From positions 1 to 49,504 of IMG/VR virus record IMGVR_UViG_3300048927_000175: a stretch of DNA of 49,504 bases; one strand, given 5' to 3'. Below the pieces are notes generated by a model that ran no database searches, was not told the DNA's origin, and was given only the letters and a program-made list of their open reading frames with translations. The stretch's first letter is position 1. Every line of letters begins with the position of its first letter. This document shows, in pieces, positions 7,055 to 14,071 of the stretch. A program made the translations under genes and the position numbers. The DNA is from a virus.

Positions 7055-7239
7055 GTTGCCTCCGGTAATTGGCTTAGGTGATTGGATGGCCGGTGCTCCT
7101 CGCCGTTCACGTGCGCTGGTTTTGCCACCGTTCAAGACGGATTTGTTATCCCGCGACTTCAGCCGACGCTGGGTACCCACTTCTTATCCCCAACCATGCG
7201 TTTGCATTCATCCAATCCCAAAGCCAACTTCACTTTGGT

Positions 7240-7275
7240 GAGACCGAATCAGTCTCAATCTCTATTGTTAAAGAA
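7240..7275 (-). promoter_or_regulatory. nutL-like site (boxA + boxB)
   Basis: On the minus strand, boxA-like TTCTTTAACAAT (7264-7275) is followed after 7 bases by a hairpin GAGACT-GATTC-GGTCTC (7240-7256) with a five-base loop. boxA matches the rRNA-type boxA core CTCTTTAACAA in 10 of 11. Distance and order equal those of lambda nut sites. It lies about 45 bases downstream of the predicted pL start and upstream of N. Confidence 0.7.
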
Positions 7276-7324
7276 CCCGCCACTCCGTTCCCTGTGGCCT
7301 GCCAGCGTCCTGCTGATGGGATTT

Positions 7325-7353
7325 AATTTAGCGTTATGCTAAATGATTGGCAA
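7325..7353 (-). promoter_or_regulatory. Early leftward promoter pL
   Basis: Minus-strand TTGCCA (7348-7353), 17-base spacer, TAAATT (7325-7330). The -10 box overlaps operator OL1, mirroring the arrangement at pR. Confidence 0.65.
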
Positions 7354-7401
7354 TAGCAAAATGCTAAATAATTTGGGCGCAGGGTTTAGCTAAATGATTT
7401 A
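7327..7401. promoter_or_regulatory. Left operator OL1-OL3
   Basis: Three 17-bp sites of the form TTTAGC-N5-GCTAAA: OL1 7327-7343 (both half-sites perfect), OL2 7352-7368 (left half AATAGC), OL3 7385-7401 (right half GATTTA, degenerate). OL1 and OR1 have the same half-sites. These are the likely CI/Cro binding sites governing pL. Confidence 0.75.
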
Positions 7402-7440
7402 GAAAGGAATTTAATTTTCGGAAGGGGGAATCGTAGGCAC

Positions 7441-7463
7441 AAAAAAGCCCGCGTTACACGGGC
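7441..7463 (-). terminator. Intrinsic terminator upstream of pL
   Basis: GCCCG/CGGGC stem with a 7-base loop, T run on the minus strand. It would shield pL/OL from leftward transcripts coming from the cI side. Confidence 0.75.
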
Positions 7464-7660
7464 GTGAATTCGTTCAATTGGGGCAAACCATCTGTTAGCA
7501 ACAGCTAACGCCAGTGAGATTACTCACTTTGTTAGAATTAGGAAGTGGATGTTCAACAATTTGCTATGCATAGCACTTTATGCGCGAGACCCTGAAATGA
7601 TGAAGTCTTTAAATTGCTAAGCAAGGGTGAGTAAGTGTTATCGACAGTTGAAAAATGCCT

Positions 7661-7695
7661 AAAAAAATACCTGCACCCGAGGCGGGTAGCAGGTA
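7661..7695 (-). terminator. Strong intrinsic terminator
   Basis: Minus-strand TACCTGC/GCAGGTA stem continued, after a single mismatch, by ACCCG/CGGGT with a 3-base loop, then seven T. About 12 paired bases, the strongest hairpin of the stretch. Confidence 0.8.
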
Positions 7696-7730
7696 CAAAT
7701 CGCGGTGAAGCTGAAACTCTTAAGCGGCCT

Positions 7731-7877
7731 CTAAACGTTGTGATCAGAATGCCTCTCGAGCCAGCGAGGAATCCCCTCAGCTAGCGGTAGGAGCGCTTGC
7801 CTTATCACAACAGGATATAGGTTAGAAGCCTTGTAAAGCATAACAAGCGTAAGCGGCAGGATTTTTATTGCAGGCAC
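7731..7877 (-). CDS. Doubtful small ORF (48 aa)
   Basis: GTG-started frame encoding PAIKILPLTLVMLYKASNLY and ending ERHSDHNV, with a hydrophobic first half and a basic amphipathic second half. There is no ribosome site and the start overlaps the terminator at 7878, so it may be chance or part of a non-coding RNA. Listed because it fills the interval between two terminators. Confidence 0.2.
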   Translation of the reverse strand: MPAIKILPLTLVMLYKASNLYPVVIRQALLPLAEGIPRWLERHSDHNV

Positions 7878-7901
7878 AAAAAAAGCCCGCCGGACGCGGG
7901 C
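7878..7901 (-). terminator. Intrinsic terminator
   Basis: GCCCGC/GCGGGC stem, 5-base loop, seven T on the minus strand. Same flank as those at 7441 and 8024. Confidence 0.75.
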
Positions 7902-8023
7902 TAATCGTTACAAAGAATTAAATAGAGAAGCATTTGAGCAACGGTTTTGCTCAGTCAGATCATCGTCAAAGGCCATGAAAACTTTAGTCATCAGCACCGG
8001 GTGGTCACAGAGATTTCTGGCAC

Positions 8024-8047
8024 AAAAAAGCCCGCTCAGTGGCGGGC
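8024..8047 (-). terminator. Terminator of the cI-side operon
   Basis: GCCCGC/GCGGGC stem with 6-base loop and six T on the minus strand, 43 bases after the end of the membrane-protein gene at 8091. Likely the end of the leftward unit that starts at cI or just below it. Confidence 0.8.
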
Positions 8048-8090
8048 TTGGTTGGGGTGGCGTTATGGTTGCTGCCCAGTTTTAAAGAAA

Positions 8091-8600
8091 TTATAGAAAC
8101 TTCAAAATTCCAACGCCTAGCACTATTGCAGTACCAACAGTCCAGATGATTTGTTTAACTGTGGATTCCGAGATCCACTTCTGAACTTCGTCTTTACTAG
8201 GCTTTTTATCCAGCTTAGCGTCATAATCGACGAAATTTTTCATCATTACCGTGTTAACAGTAGTGGTTTCAGCGTTAGTAGAAATAATTTTGTCGAGCTT
8301 TGCATCCATTGCGTTAACACTTGCCATGAGATGCTCTAAGCTCCTCTCAATTTTGGCAATTCTTTCGCTCATTTCATCTCCCGAGAGATAATCCTCTCCA
8401 TCTGCATTAGTCATTGTAGCTGACTTAGTTGACTCAACACTAGATGATAGAATTCTTAAATCACTAGCCACCCTTGCCGATAGAAATGTTATGTAATCAA
8501 CCGGGTCAATATCTTGTGGCAAATCAATGTTAATTGCGATTGTAGGCGATGATACGGCCAGCTGTAACGTTTTGACAGATGTTACATGACCAAGTTCCAT
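8091..8600 (-). CDS. Coiled-coil protein with C-terminal membrane anchor (169 aa)
   Basis: N-terminal soluble part (MELGHVTSVKTLQLAVSSPT), central coiled coil (SERIAKIERSLEHLMASVNA onward, residues about 75-105), then a hydrophobic C-terminal segment IIWTVGTAIVLGVGILKFL, giving a tail-anchored inner-membrane protein. It is the second gene of a pair placed between cI and N, the usual location of exclusion genes such as lambda rexAB. No family recognised. It could sense or block superinfection, but that is inferred from place and topology only. AT-rich relative to the phage core. Confidence 0.6.
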   Translation of the reverse strand: MELGHVTSVKTLQLAVSSPTIAINIDLPQDIDPVDYITFLSARVASDLRILSSSVESTKSATMTNADGEDYLSGDEMSERIAKIERSLEHLMASVNAMDAKLDKIISTNAETTTVNTVMMKNFVDYDAKLDKKPSKDEVQKWISESTVKQIIWTVGTAIVLGVGILKFL

Positions 8601-8605
8601 AGGAT

Positions 8606-8902
8606 TTAATTACCCGCCATCAAATCAAGTTGGTGCTGGACGGCCCTCATAAGCTCTTTAGCCTGATGCGCAGTCATAGTAATAGAGCCGACCTTTGTAA
8701 ATACCATTTCGGCAGGCTGCTCTTTTAAGGCTTCTTGCTCAAGACCATTTGATTGATTATCAAGAGAACTTACAACGAAATGGGAGCGCATGAAAATCAT
8801 GTCAACGAAAGTCTCCTCGCCAACCTTATAGCATGCTGCTCCAGAAGTTGTTGCAAACACAGGGATATTTGCTTGTGCTTCATTACTGTTAACTACCTTC
8901 AT
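8606..8902 (-). CDS. Small protein, possibly DUF3467-like (98 aa)
   Basis: Starts MKVVNSNEAQANIPVFATTS, GGAG 7 bases upstream of ATG. Alternating strands are followed by a helix VGSITMTAHQAKELMRAVQH; the ending 'xMTxxQAKxLxxAL' recalls the DUF3467 family. It ends 5 bases before the membrane-anchored partner gene, so the two are surely co-transcribed, from pRM or from a weak promoter in the 105-bp gap below cI. Function unknown. Confidence 0.55.
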   Translation of the reverse strand: MKVVNSNEAQANIPVFATTSGAACYKVGEETFVDMIFMRSHFVVSSLDNQSNGLEQEALKEQPAEMVFTKVGSITMTAHQAKELMRAVQHQLDLMAGN

Positions 8903-8981
8903 TTCGGCTCCATGATTGTTAGATAGATAGGGTTATATCGACAGGCGAAGTAGAAACTTTAGTTTTTCTAACGAGTTTAAG

Positions 8982-9001
8982 TTTGCGGCTATAGCTGCAA
9001 A
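8982..9001. repeat. 20-bp imperfect palindrome after cI
   Basis: TTTGCGGCTA and TAGCTGCAAA form a dyad with one mismatch pair, ending 6 bases before the cI stop codon. It could be a protein site controlling the two genes downstream or a weak hairpin. No T run follows, so it is not a clear terminator. Confidence 0.35.
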
Positions 9002-9007
9002 AGTGAG

Positions 9008-9688
9008 CTAAACAAGACGCATCTTAGTCTCGATCGCTACACCCAGAACTTTGCAGTTTCCGTTCACTGGTACCATGGGCCATTGGGGATTCAAGCCCTT
9101 CAGATACTTCTGGCTGCCATCAATGATGAGCTTCTTGAATGTGGCTTCGTTATCATCAGTCAGCTTCGCCACAACTAGGCTGCCATTCACCGCTTCCCGT
9201 CCCGTATCGAACAGCACATATGTTCCGGCCGGGATACTTAGCCCGATCGGGGCTGTCATCGAATCGCCTTCCACCTGCAACCAGAAAGCATCTCCCTGCG
9301 TATGTGCGTCGGATTCAAGCCACATATCGACATCCTTAATCGTATAGGGTTCACAGGCTTCATCCCATGCGCCAGCCTGAACCTTGCTTAAAACGGGGTA
9401 GCGCGCAGTAGGCTTGTAGTCCCTAGGGTTGGAGACGTTAGCGTCAACCTGTGGTTGTTCTTCATGGATGGAATCAAGCCAGGCATTGGGCAGCTTTAAA
9501 GCCACTTCAATTTTCCTCGCCATCTTATCCCCGATGTTCCTGACGCTATTTTGGCCAAGCAGCTGACTGAATTGGGATGCGCTAATGCCCAAAAGCTCTG
9601 CGAATCCAGCCTTTGTATTGCCATCGTTCTCAAGGTGCCTCTTCAGGAGGTTGTTGAGATTGGTTTTTCTGATGCTTTTATTTTCCAT
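9008..9688 (-). CDS. cI: CI-type prophage repressor (S24 autoprotease)
   Basis: A 226-residue repressor. Residues 8-65 are a helix-turn-helix domain (TKAGFAELLGISASQFSQLL). The C-terminal LexA-like domain has the Ala105-Gly106 cleavage site (VQAGAWDE), the nucleophile Ser143 (EGDSMTAP) and the Lys175 base (LVVAKL). It represses pL and pR in the lysogen and would self-cleave with RecA after DNA damage. It is divergent from cro, with three operators between them. Leftward transcription (pRM, pRE) continues into the two genes at 8091-8902. Confidence 0.93.
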   Translation of the reverse strand: MENKSIRKTNLNNLLKRHLENDGNTKAGFAELLGISASQFSQLLGQNSVRNIGDKMARKIEVALKLPNAWLDSIHEEQPQVDANVSNPRDYKPTARYPVLSKVQAGAWDEACEPYTIKDVDMWLESDAHTQGDAFWLQVEGDSMTAPIGLSIPAGTYVLFDTGREAVNGSLVVAKLTDDNEATFKKLIIDGSQKYLKGLNPQWPMVPVNGNCKVLGVAIETKMRLV

Positions 9689-9706
9689 GGCTTGATTCTC
9701 ACACTA

Positions 9707-9772
9707 TTTAGCAATGCGATAAATATGCGAATTGCTAAATAGTGCTTGTTAGTTATTTAGCATAACGCTAAA
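9707..9772. promoter_or_regulatory. Right operator OR1-OR3
   Basis: Three sites of the form TTTAGC-N5-GCTAAA: OR3 9707-9723 (right half GATAAA), OR2 9723-9739 (left half ATATGC), OR1 9756-9772 (perfect). OR3 and OR2 abut, OR1 is 16 bp away. OR1 covers the pR -10 region and OR3 is nearest cI, as in lambda. Confidence 0.8.
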
Positions 9773-9774
9773 CT
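9746..9774 (+). promoter_or_regulatory. Early rightward promoter pR
   Basis: TTGTTA (9746-9751), 17-base spacer, TAAACT (9769-9774), inside OR1. The transcript would start about 20 bases before the cro ATG, which has AGGAGG. Confidence 0.6.
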
Positions 9775-9801
9775 TAGCTTTGTAATTAACAGGAGGCACC
9801 A

Positions 9802-10035
9802 ATGGGTAATGAACTTCTCCGCTGGCGCAAGGAATCTTCAGCTGAAGACTGGATCAGCCTTGCTGCACTAGCGAAAACATCTGTTGGCTACCTCGACCAA
9901 ATTGCATATGGATTCCGCCGAGCATCACCAGGCAAAGCCTTAGCAATTGAGGAAGCCACAAATAAATTCACCGATTACCAGCCGGTGAAGAAGGAAAGCT
10001 TAGTTTTTGCACCACAGCGCGCTTCAGCAGCTTAA
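9802..10035 (+). CDS. cro: Cro-like repressor
   Basis: A 77-residue basic protein in the cro position, divergent from cI. Residues 17-45 (DWISLAALAKTSVGYLDQIA) have the helix-turn-helix pattern; the C-terminus is short and flexible. AGGAGG stands 6 bases before the ATG. It should bind the same operators with opposite preference and shut down cI synthesis in the lytic cycle. Members of the YdaS/Cro group look alike, so the exact family is not fixed. Confidence 0.8.
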   Translation: MGNELLRWRKESSAEDWISLAALAKTSVGYLDQIAYGFRRASPGKALAIEEATNKFTDYQPVKKESLVFAPQRASAA

Positions 10036-10042
10036 GCAACAC

Positions 10043-10081
10043 CGCTCTTTATCAATCTGACCGGAGGCTGTTTCGGCCCCC
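10043..10081 (+). promoter_or_regulatory. nutR-like site (boxA + boxB)
   Basis: boxA-like CGCTCTTTATCAA (10043-10055), then 7 bases, then a hairpin GGCT-GTTTC-GGCC (10066-10078) extended by two further GC pairs after one mismatch. The loop closing bases CT-G-N-TTC-GG are the same as in nutL at 7240-7256. It lies between cro and cII, as in lambda. Confidence 0.65.
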
Positions 10082-10149
10082 AAAAACCGAAGTGACTTGC
10101 TCACCGCAATGTCACGTAACTACTTAACCAACAAACGGAATACTAACTG

Positions 10150-10425
10150 ATGGAACGCGCAAAGAAACGCAACGAGGCACTGCGCATTGAAAGCGCCTTG
10201 CTTAACAAGATCGCCTTAATCGGCACAGAGAAAGCTGCTGAAGCTGTCGGGGTTGATAAAGCTCAGATAAGCCGGTGGAAACGAGACTGGATCCCCAAGC
10301 TATCAATGCTTCTTGCAGTACTGGAATGGGGCGTCGTGGATGACGAGATGGCTCATTTAGCCAGACAGGTGGCAAGCATTCTCACCAAAGAAAAAGCGCC
10401 GAATGCGGGAACATTCGACGCCTGA
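10150..10425 (+). CDS. cII: CII transcriptional activator
   Basis: A 91-residue protein very close to lambda CII in the first 80 residues (KRNEALRIESALLNKIALIG, AEAVGVDKAQISRWKRDWIP with the helix-turn-helix, then MLLAVLEWGVVDDEMAHLAR for tetramer formation). The C-terminal tail, which in lambda is the FtsH degradation tag, differs (EKAPNAGTFDA). CII activates pRE by binding TTGC-N6-TTGC, and such a site is inside this gene's 5' end. Decides between lysis and lysogeny. Confidence 0.95.
   Translation: MERAKKRNEALRIESALLNKIALIGTEKAAEAVGVDKAQISRWKRDWIPKLSMLLAVLEWGVVDDEMAHLARQVASILTKEKAPNAGTFDA
10159..10172 (-). promoter_or_regulatory. CII-binding site of pRE
   Basis: On the minus strand TTGC-GTTTCT-TTGC, the exact CII direct-repeat form, overlapping the first codons of cII. 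In lambda pRE has the same site at the same place. It would drive leftward, cro-antisense transcription into cI. Confidence 0.8.
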
Positions 10426-10460
10426 TAGCAATTTGCGAACACAAATAACTGGAGGAAATT

Positions 10461-10517
10461 ATGCCAGGACTAACTGGATATGTAAACAGTAAAGGGGGCA
10501 GTTATGTCAACTGCTGA
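10461..10517 (+). CDS. Leader peptide overlapping the replication gene (18 aa)
   Basis: ATG with GGAGGAAA upstream encodes [18 protein letters not shown]; the stop lies 11 bases inside the next gene, so ribosomes finishing it would be placed on the O-like start. The very good ribosome site, better than needed for chance, is the only evidence. It may tune translation of the initiator. Confidence 0.45.
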   Translation: MPGLTGYVNSKGGSYVNC

Positions 10518-11421
10518 ACTTTTTGATTTCAACACAGCTCGCAAACACAGGAGCGCAAGGATGGAAAACCAAAAGCAGGGGCATTTTGCACTGTTCCGGA
10601 GTCTTCTGTCCAAGGACTGGGCCAAAGATACAGCCAAGCTGGCAATGTGGATTCGGCTTATCGGTGAGGCTTCCTACAGGCCACGCACAGTAGAGTTTGC
10701 AGGCAAGGAGTGGAATCTTCAACCCGGCGAACTGGTGACCACAGCGGCGATCATGGGACGTAAATTACGTGATCAGGATGGCACTGAAAAAAGCCCACAG
10801 GCGGTGACCAGAATGATTAATTTCTTCGCCAGAGAAGGGATGATCACCACCAAGGGAACGCGCTTTGGCACGGTGATCACCATCACGAATTATGCCGAAT
10901 ATCAGGTCATTTCAGCCGATGAACCTCGCGAAAGACCATCCGATAACAACAAACCCAGCACTGGCGCGGCTTTGAATGCTGTACCCGATGAACCATCCGA
11001 TAAACCATCCGATGAACAGAACAAGAAGTTACTAGAACAAGAACTAAAAGATAAAACCCCCCATACCCCCAAAGGGGGCTTGGAAGGTGATCAGGTTAAA
11101 CCTGAAAAGCGTCGGGCAGAGCGCATTGATTACGAATCATACCTGGTTGCCTACAACGAGGAGGTTGGTGAAAAACTTCCACACGCTGTATCAGCCAACA
11201 CCCAGCGTCAGCGCCGCCTGAAAAAACTTATCCCTCAGCTCAAAACCCCAAACGTTGCCGGGTTCCGGTCTTACGTTCGCGCATTCGTCTGCCAGGCCAA
11301 GCCGTTTTACTTCGGAGCAAATGAATCTGGCTGGTCAGCAGATCTGGATTATCTCCTGCGTGAAACAACGCTGACCGGCGTCAGGGAAGGCAAGTTTGCA
11401 GACCACAAGGAGCCAGCATGA
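10504..11421 (+). CDS. O: Replication initiation protein (lambda O / P22 gp18-like)
   Basis: A 305-residue protein. Residues 25-140 form a winged-helix region with [20 protein letters not shown] and [21 protein letters not shown] hydrophilic linker (about 140-195) is encoded by repeated DNA that is the likely origin. The C-terminal domain ([20 protein letters not shown], then [20 protein letters not shown]) is the DnaT/O type that contacts the helicase. It would melt the origin and recruit the DnaB-like protein encoded next; the two genes overlap by 4 bases. Confidence 0.85.
   Translation: MSTAELFDFNTARKHRSARMENQKQGHFALFRSLLSKDWAKDTAKLAMWIRLIGEASYRPRTVEFAGKEWNLQPGELVTTAAIMGRKLRDQDGTEKSPQAVTRMINFFAREGMITTKGTRFGTVITITNYAEYQVISADEPRERPSDNNKPSTGAALNAVPDEPSDKPSDEQNKKLLEQELKDKTPHTPKGGLEGDQVKPEKRRAERIDYESYLVAYNEEVGEKLPHAVSANTQRQRRLKKLIPQLKTPNVAGFRSYVRAFVCQAKPFYFGANESGWSADLDYLLRETTLTGVREGKFADHKEPA
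10936..11060. other. Putative replication origin with 12-bp iterons
   Basis: Inside the O-like gene there are three tandem 12-bp units (10981-11016) of the form CCATCCGAT(A/G)AA, the first one starting GTACCC, and one more unit at 10936-10947. An A-rich stretch follows (11020-11056). Iterons in the initiator gene followed by AT-rich DNA are the design of lambda ori. The same DNA encodes PSDK/PSDE repeats of the linker. Confidence 0.55.
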
Positions 11422-12809
11422 TTAATACCGATATCGAAGCCAGCGTGATTGGGGGACTGCTGATTGGCGGATACACACCGGATGCCAGTGACGTCATCTC
11501 AACACTGGATGAAAGCGCATTTAGCGTAGACCTGTACCGCAGAGCATTTGGTGAGATTAAGCGCCAGGCGAAACAACGCAGCCTGATTGACGGGATGATG
11601 GTTGCCGAAGCAATGGGTGACGAGTATTTCGGTCACGTCATGGAGACCATGCGCAAATGCCCTTCAGCAGCAAACCTGAAAGGCTATGCCCGCGTGGTGG
11701 CCGACTATCACAAGGTCCGCCGCTTCACTGAGCTGATGGACGCTGGCAAACGTGAAATAACTTCAGCCGGTAACCACGAGATTGCTCTCAACGCTATCAG
11801 CCAGTTCATGGCATCACTCACCGATATTGACCGACCTGGTGATGAAATCAGGCCGATGCATATCCGTGACGTTCTGGACGGTTATCAGGAGCTGCTTGAG
11901 AAGCGCGTTCGTCAGGGTGAAGAGTCCGACACACTCAAAACCGGCATTCCTGAGCTTGACCATATCACCGGTGGCATCAACTCCGTCGACCTGGTCATCG
12001 TTGCTGCGCGCCCTGGTATGGGTAAAACAGAATTCGCACTTACCGTAGCTGAAGGTGTCGGCCGGCAGAAGTTACCGGGCAGCAATCAGAAACGCGGCGT
12101 GCTGATTTTCAGCATGGAGATGGATGCTAATCAGGTGGTAGAGCGGCAGATCGCAGGTGCGGGAAACCTGCCAGTTTCAGCACTGCGCAACCCTGCGAAG
12201 ATGAACGATGAAGGCTGGGCAAAGGTAACAAACGGACTTGGACGCCTGTTAGAGCTGGATGTGTGGATTGTCGATGCCAGCAAGATGAACGTTGAGCAAA
12301 TCCGCGCCATTGCAGAACGGCACAAGCGCAATAACCCGGCGTTGTCACTCATTCTGGTGGATTACCTCGGACTGATTGATAAGCCAAAGGCTGAACGTAA
12401 CGACCTCGCTATTGCACACATCTCCGGCAGCCTGAAGCGCATTGCAAAAGACCTCAAGACACCGGTTATGTCACTCAGCCAGCTATCCCGTGATGTTGAG
12501 AAACGCCCAAAAGGCCAGCGCCGCCCGACCAACGCCGACCTGCGCGACTCCGGCAGCATTGAGCAGGACGCCGACAGCATCATCATGCTCTACCGTGAAG
12601 CCGTCTATGACGAGGAGTCACCTGCTGCGAACTATGCAGAAATAATTGTCACAAAGAACCGCTTCGGACAGCTCGGAACCGTTTATCAGGCTTTCAACAA
12701 CGGACACTTCCAGCCAACGGATCAGGAAGCCGCAGCAAAACTCTGCCGCGCCCGCCCTGAGCAAACCCAGCAACAATCACGCCGCTACAACAAAGGGGCT
12801 GACGTATGA
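11418..12809 (+). CDS. DnaB-like replicative helicase (P22 gp12 type)
   Basis: A 463-residue helicase of the DnaB family: N-terminal domain (residues 1-105, starting [12 protein letters not shown]), linker, and RecA-like core from 150 with Walker A ARPGMGKT (197-204), [12 protein letters not shown] (232-243), Walker B LILVDYL (311-317), and the [10 protein letters not shown] and [13 protein letters not shown] motifs. Unlike lambda, which carries P to borrow host DnaB, this phage brings its own helicase, as P22 does. Coupled to the initiator by ATGA. Confidence 0.93.
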   Translation: MINTDIEASVIGGLLIGGYTPDASDVISTLDESAFSVDLYRRAFGEIKRQAKQRSLIDGMMVAEAMGDEYFGHVMETMRKCPSAANLKGYARVVADYHKVRRFTELMDAGKREITSAGNHEIALNAISQFMASLTDIDRPGDEIRPMHIRDVLDGYQELLEKRVRQGEESDTLKTGIPELDHITGGINSVDLVIVAARPGMGKTEFALTVAEGVGRQKLPGSNQKRGVLIFSMEMDANQVVERQIAGAGNLPVSALRNPAKMNDEGWAKVTNGLGRLLELDVWIVDASKMNVEQIRAIAERHKRNNPALSLILVDYLGLIDKPKAERNDLAIAHISGSLKRIAKDLKTPVMSLSQLSRDVEKRPKGQRRPTNADLRDSGSIEQDADSIIMLYREAVYDEESPAANYAEIIVTKNRFGQLGTVYQAFNNGHFQPTDQEAAAKLCRARPEQTQQQSRRYNKGADV

Positions 12810-12997
12810 ATTTAACCTACGAAGATTCAGAAGTAATTGCCGCATATCTCTGCGCTGGCCGACCGCAGTACAGAGGCCCGGTATTCATCGACCTCAGCAA
12901 GCTGGAAGACCTGCACATGCGGAGCGCTCAGGCTCACGTTCGCTATGCACTCATGTTTGCATCCGGAAAGTGGACATCAACCGGGAGAGCAGCATGA
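12806..12997 (+). CDS. Hypothetical protein (63 aa)
   Basis: Starts [20 protein letters not shown]; overlaps both neighbours by four bases (ATGA), a sign of real translation in this tightly packed operon. No family recognised. Confidence 0.6.
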   Translation: MNLTYEDSEVIAAYLCAGRPQYRGPVFIDLSKLEDLHMRSAQAHVRYALMFASGKWTSTGRAA

Positions 12998-13215
12998 CAC
13001 AGGTAATTCAACTGGTAATCACACCACCGCTGATGCGTCAGGCCCGCAACATGACGCTGGCAATCATCGACCTGGCTAAGAAGCGCGACCTGACGCCGGA
13101 GCAGTTCCGGGACCGCCTGCACGCCATCGACATGCTGGCACGTGAAGCACACGACACGATTGTTGATGCTGAGTTTGAGCAGGAAGACAAAGGGCAGAAG
13201 CGGGGAGGTTTTTGA
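12994..13215 (+). CDS. Hypothetical helical protein (73 aa)
   Basis: Starts [20 protein letters not shown] and is mostly helical, with a charged C-terminus. The ATG overlaps the stop of the previous gene (ATGA) and its own TGA overlaps the next ATG. A longer frame upstream in the helicase gene is a shadow and was rejected. Function unknown. Confidence 0.6.
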   Translation: MTQVIQLVITPPLMRQARNMTLAIIDLAKKRDLTPEQFRDRLHAIDMLAREAHDTIVDAEFEQEDKGQKRGGF

Positions 13216-13364
13216 TGGAATTTATGGATTGGTATGCGCGACTGAATGATATCGCAGTTGCCAAAGGGTTTGCAGATGCTGGCGATCCGGAAAAATGGCA
13301 TGAAGAATTCAATTCAGGCCTTACGCCAGAGCAGGCGTGGAACGGTAGCTGGGATTTCACATGA
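13215..13364 (+). CDS. Small hypothetical protein (49 aa)
   Basis: Encodes MEFMDWYARLNDIAVAKGFA, then GDPEKWHEEFNSGLTPEQAW and ends DFT. GGGGAGG is 9 bases upstream and the start shares one base with the previous stop. The pattern of a short protein with GDP-W and TPEQAW is common in lambdoid nin-region operons; function unknown. Confidence 0.65.
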   Translation: MEFMDWYARLNDIAVAKGFADAGDPEKWHEEFNSGLTPEQAWNGSWDFT

Positions 13365-13374
13365 GGAGTCACCA

Positions 13375-13770
13375 ATGAACAAACTAACCGCTGAATCCGC
13401 ACGTCAGGAATTAACAAAACTGAAGGTGTGGGAAAACGACGGCGTACTAACTCTGAAGGAAGAGCGCTACCTGCAAGCCCTTGAGATTGCACTCCCCATA
13501 CTGGAGCAGCAGGAGGTGAAATCAATCCTGCTTACAGACTTCAAGTGTGAGGATGATGACGAGTTTCCGGTTTATACATGCCACGAGTGCCGCCTGGTGC
13601 ACATGCCTGAAGAGCGGCGAGTTTCGGATGTCACGGGGCAGACCAGATGCCCTCGATGCGAATGCATGCAGTTCACGAGGCGAGTAGTTGATTTCAAAGA
13701 GCCAATCGAACCTAAAAGCAGCGAGGGCATCATCCCGGAGCAGCCCACCAATCAGAACGGAGAGCAGTGA
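13375..13770 (+). CDS. Hypothetical protein with zinc ribbon (131 aa)
   Basis: Starts MNKLTAESARQELTKLKVWE, a modular N-terminus shared by many phage early proteins, followed by a CHECRLVH and CPRCECMQF pair (about residues 64 and 88) that could hold zinc. GAGGAG lies before the chosen ATG at 13375; the in-frame upstream extension was rejected because it overlaps the 49-residue gene. Function unknown. Confidence 0.6.
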   Translation: MNKLTAESARQELTKLKVWENDGVLTLKEERYLQALEIALPILEQQEVKSILLTDFKCEDDDEFPVYTCHECRLVHMPEERRVSDVTGQTRCPRCECMQFTRRVVDFKEPIEPKSSEGIIPEQPTNQNGEQ

Positions 13771-13771
13771 T

Positions 13772-14071
13772 ATGGGAAAGATAAGTGTTTTGACAAACGC
13801 TCAGATCATGACGCTTCGCCGCATGAAAAACGGCACTAAATATCAGATGACATCCAATGGCAAGCACGGGAGGCAAGTCAGGTTCGCCGTAGGCTCTAAG
13901 TTTGTGAAAGATGACGTTGAATGCAAAAGCCTTGCACCCTTAATGCGTAAGGGTTTCATCAAATTTAAGGCGGCTTCAGTATGTGATAACGGTTCATATT
14001 ACGAGGTTGACCTTACCCAAGCAGGTCACGCCAAAGTAGAGGCCTCCTATGGCGATGAGGATAAACCATGA
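13772..14071 (+). CDS. Hypothetical protein (99 aa)
   Basis: Starts MGKISVLTNAQIMTLRRMKN; basic, with a possible small winged-helix shape (LAPLMRKGFIKFKAAS, then a beta hairpin). GGAGAG lies 9 bases upstream of the ATG; stop overlaps the next start. No family recognised. Confidence 0.6.
   Translation: MGKISVLTNAQIMTLRRMKNGTKYQMTSNGKHGRQVRFAVGSKFVKDDVECKSLAPLMRKGFIKFKAASVCDNGSYYEVDLTQAGHAKVEASYGDEDKP

Larger units (their letters stand above)
7402..8090. other. Gene-poor stretch with four leftward terminators
   Basis: About 690 bp between OL and the two-gene module. It contains terminators at 7441, 7661, 7878 and 8024, all directed leftward, three of them sharing the flank GGCACAAAAAAGCCCG. 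No good protein gene is seen: only a 27-codon frame (MTKVFMAFDDDL...) between 7903 and 8000 and a 48-codon frame at 7731-7877, both without convincing ribosome sites. Short non-coding transcripts are a plausible content. Confidence 0.6.

Noticed and set aside
12646-12993. Long upstream extension of the gene at 12994
   Set aside because: It lies wholly within the helicase and 63-residue genes in another frame and lacks a ribosome site; the ATGA junction at 12994 marks the real start.
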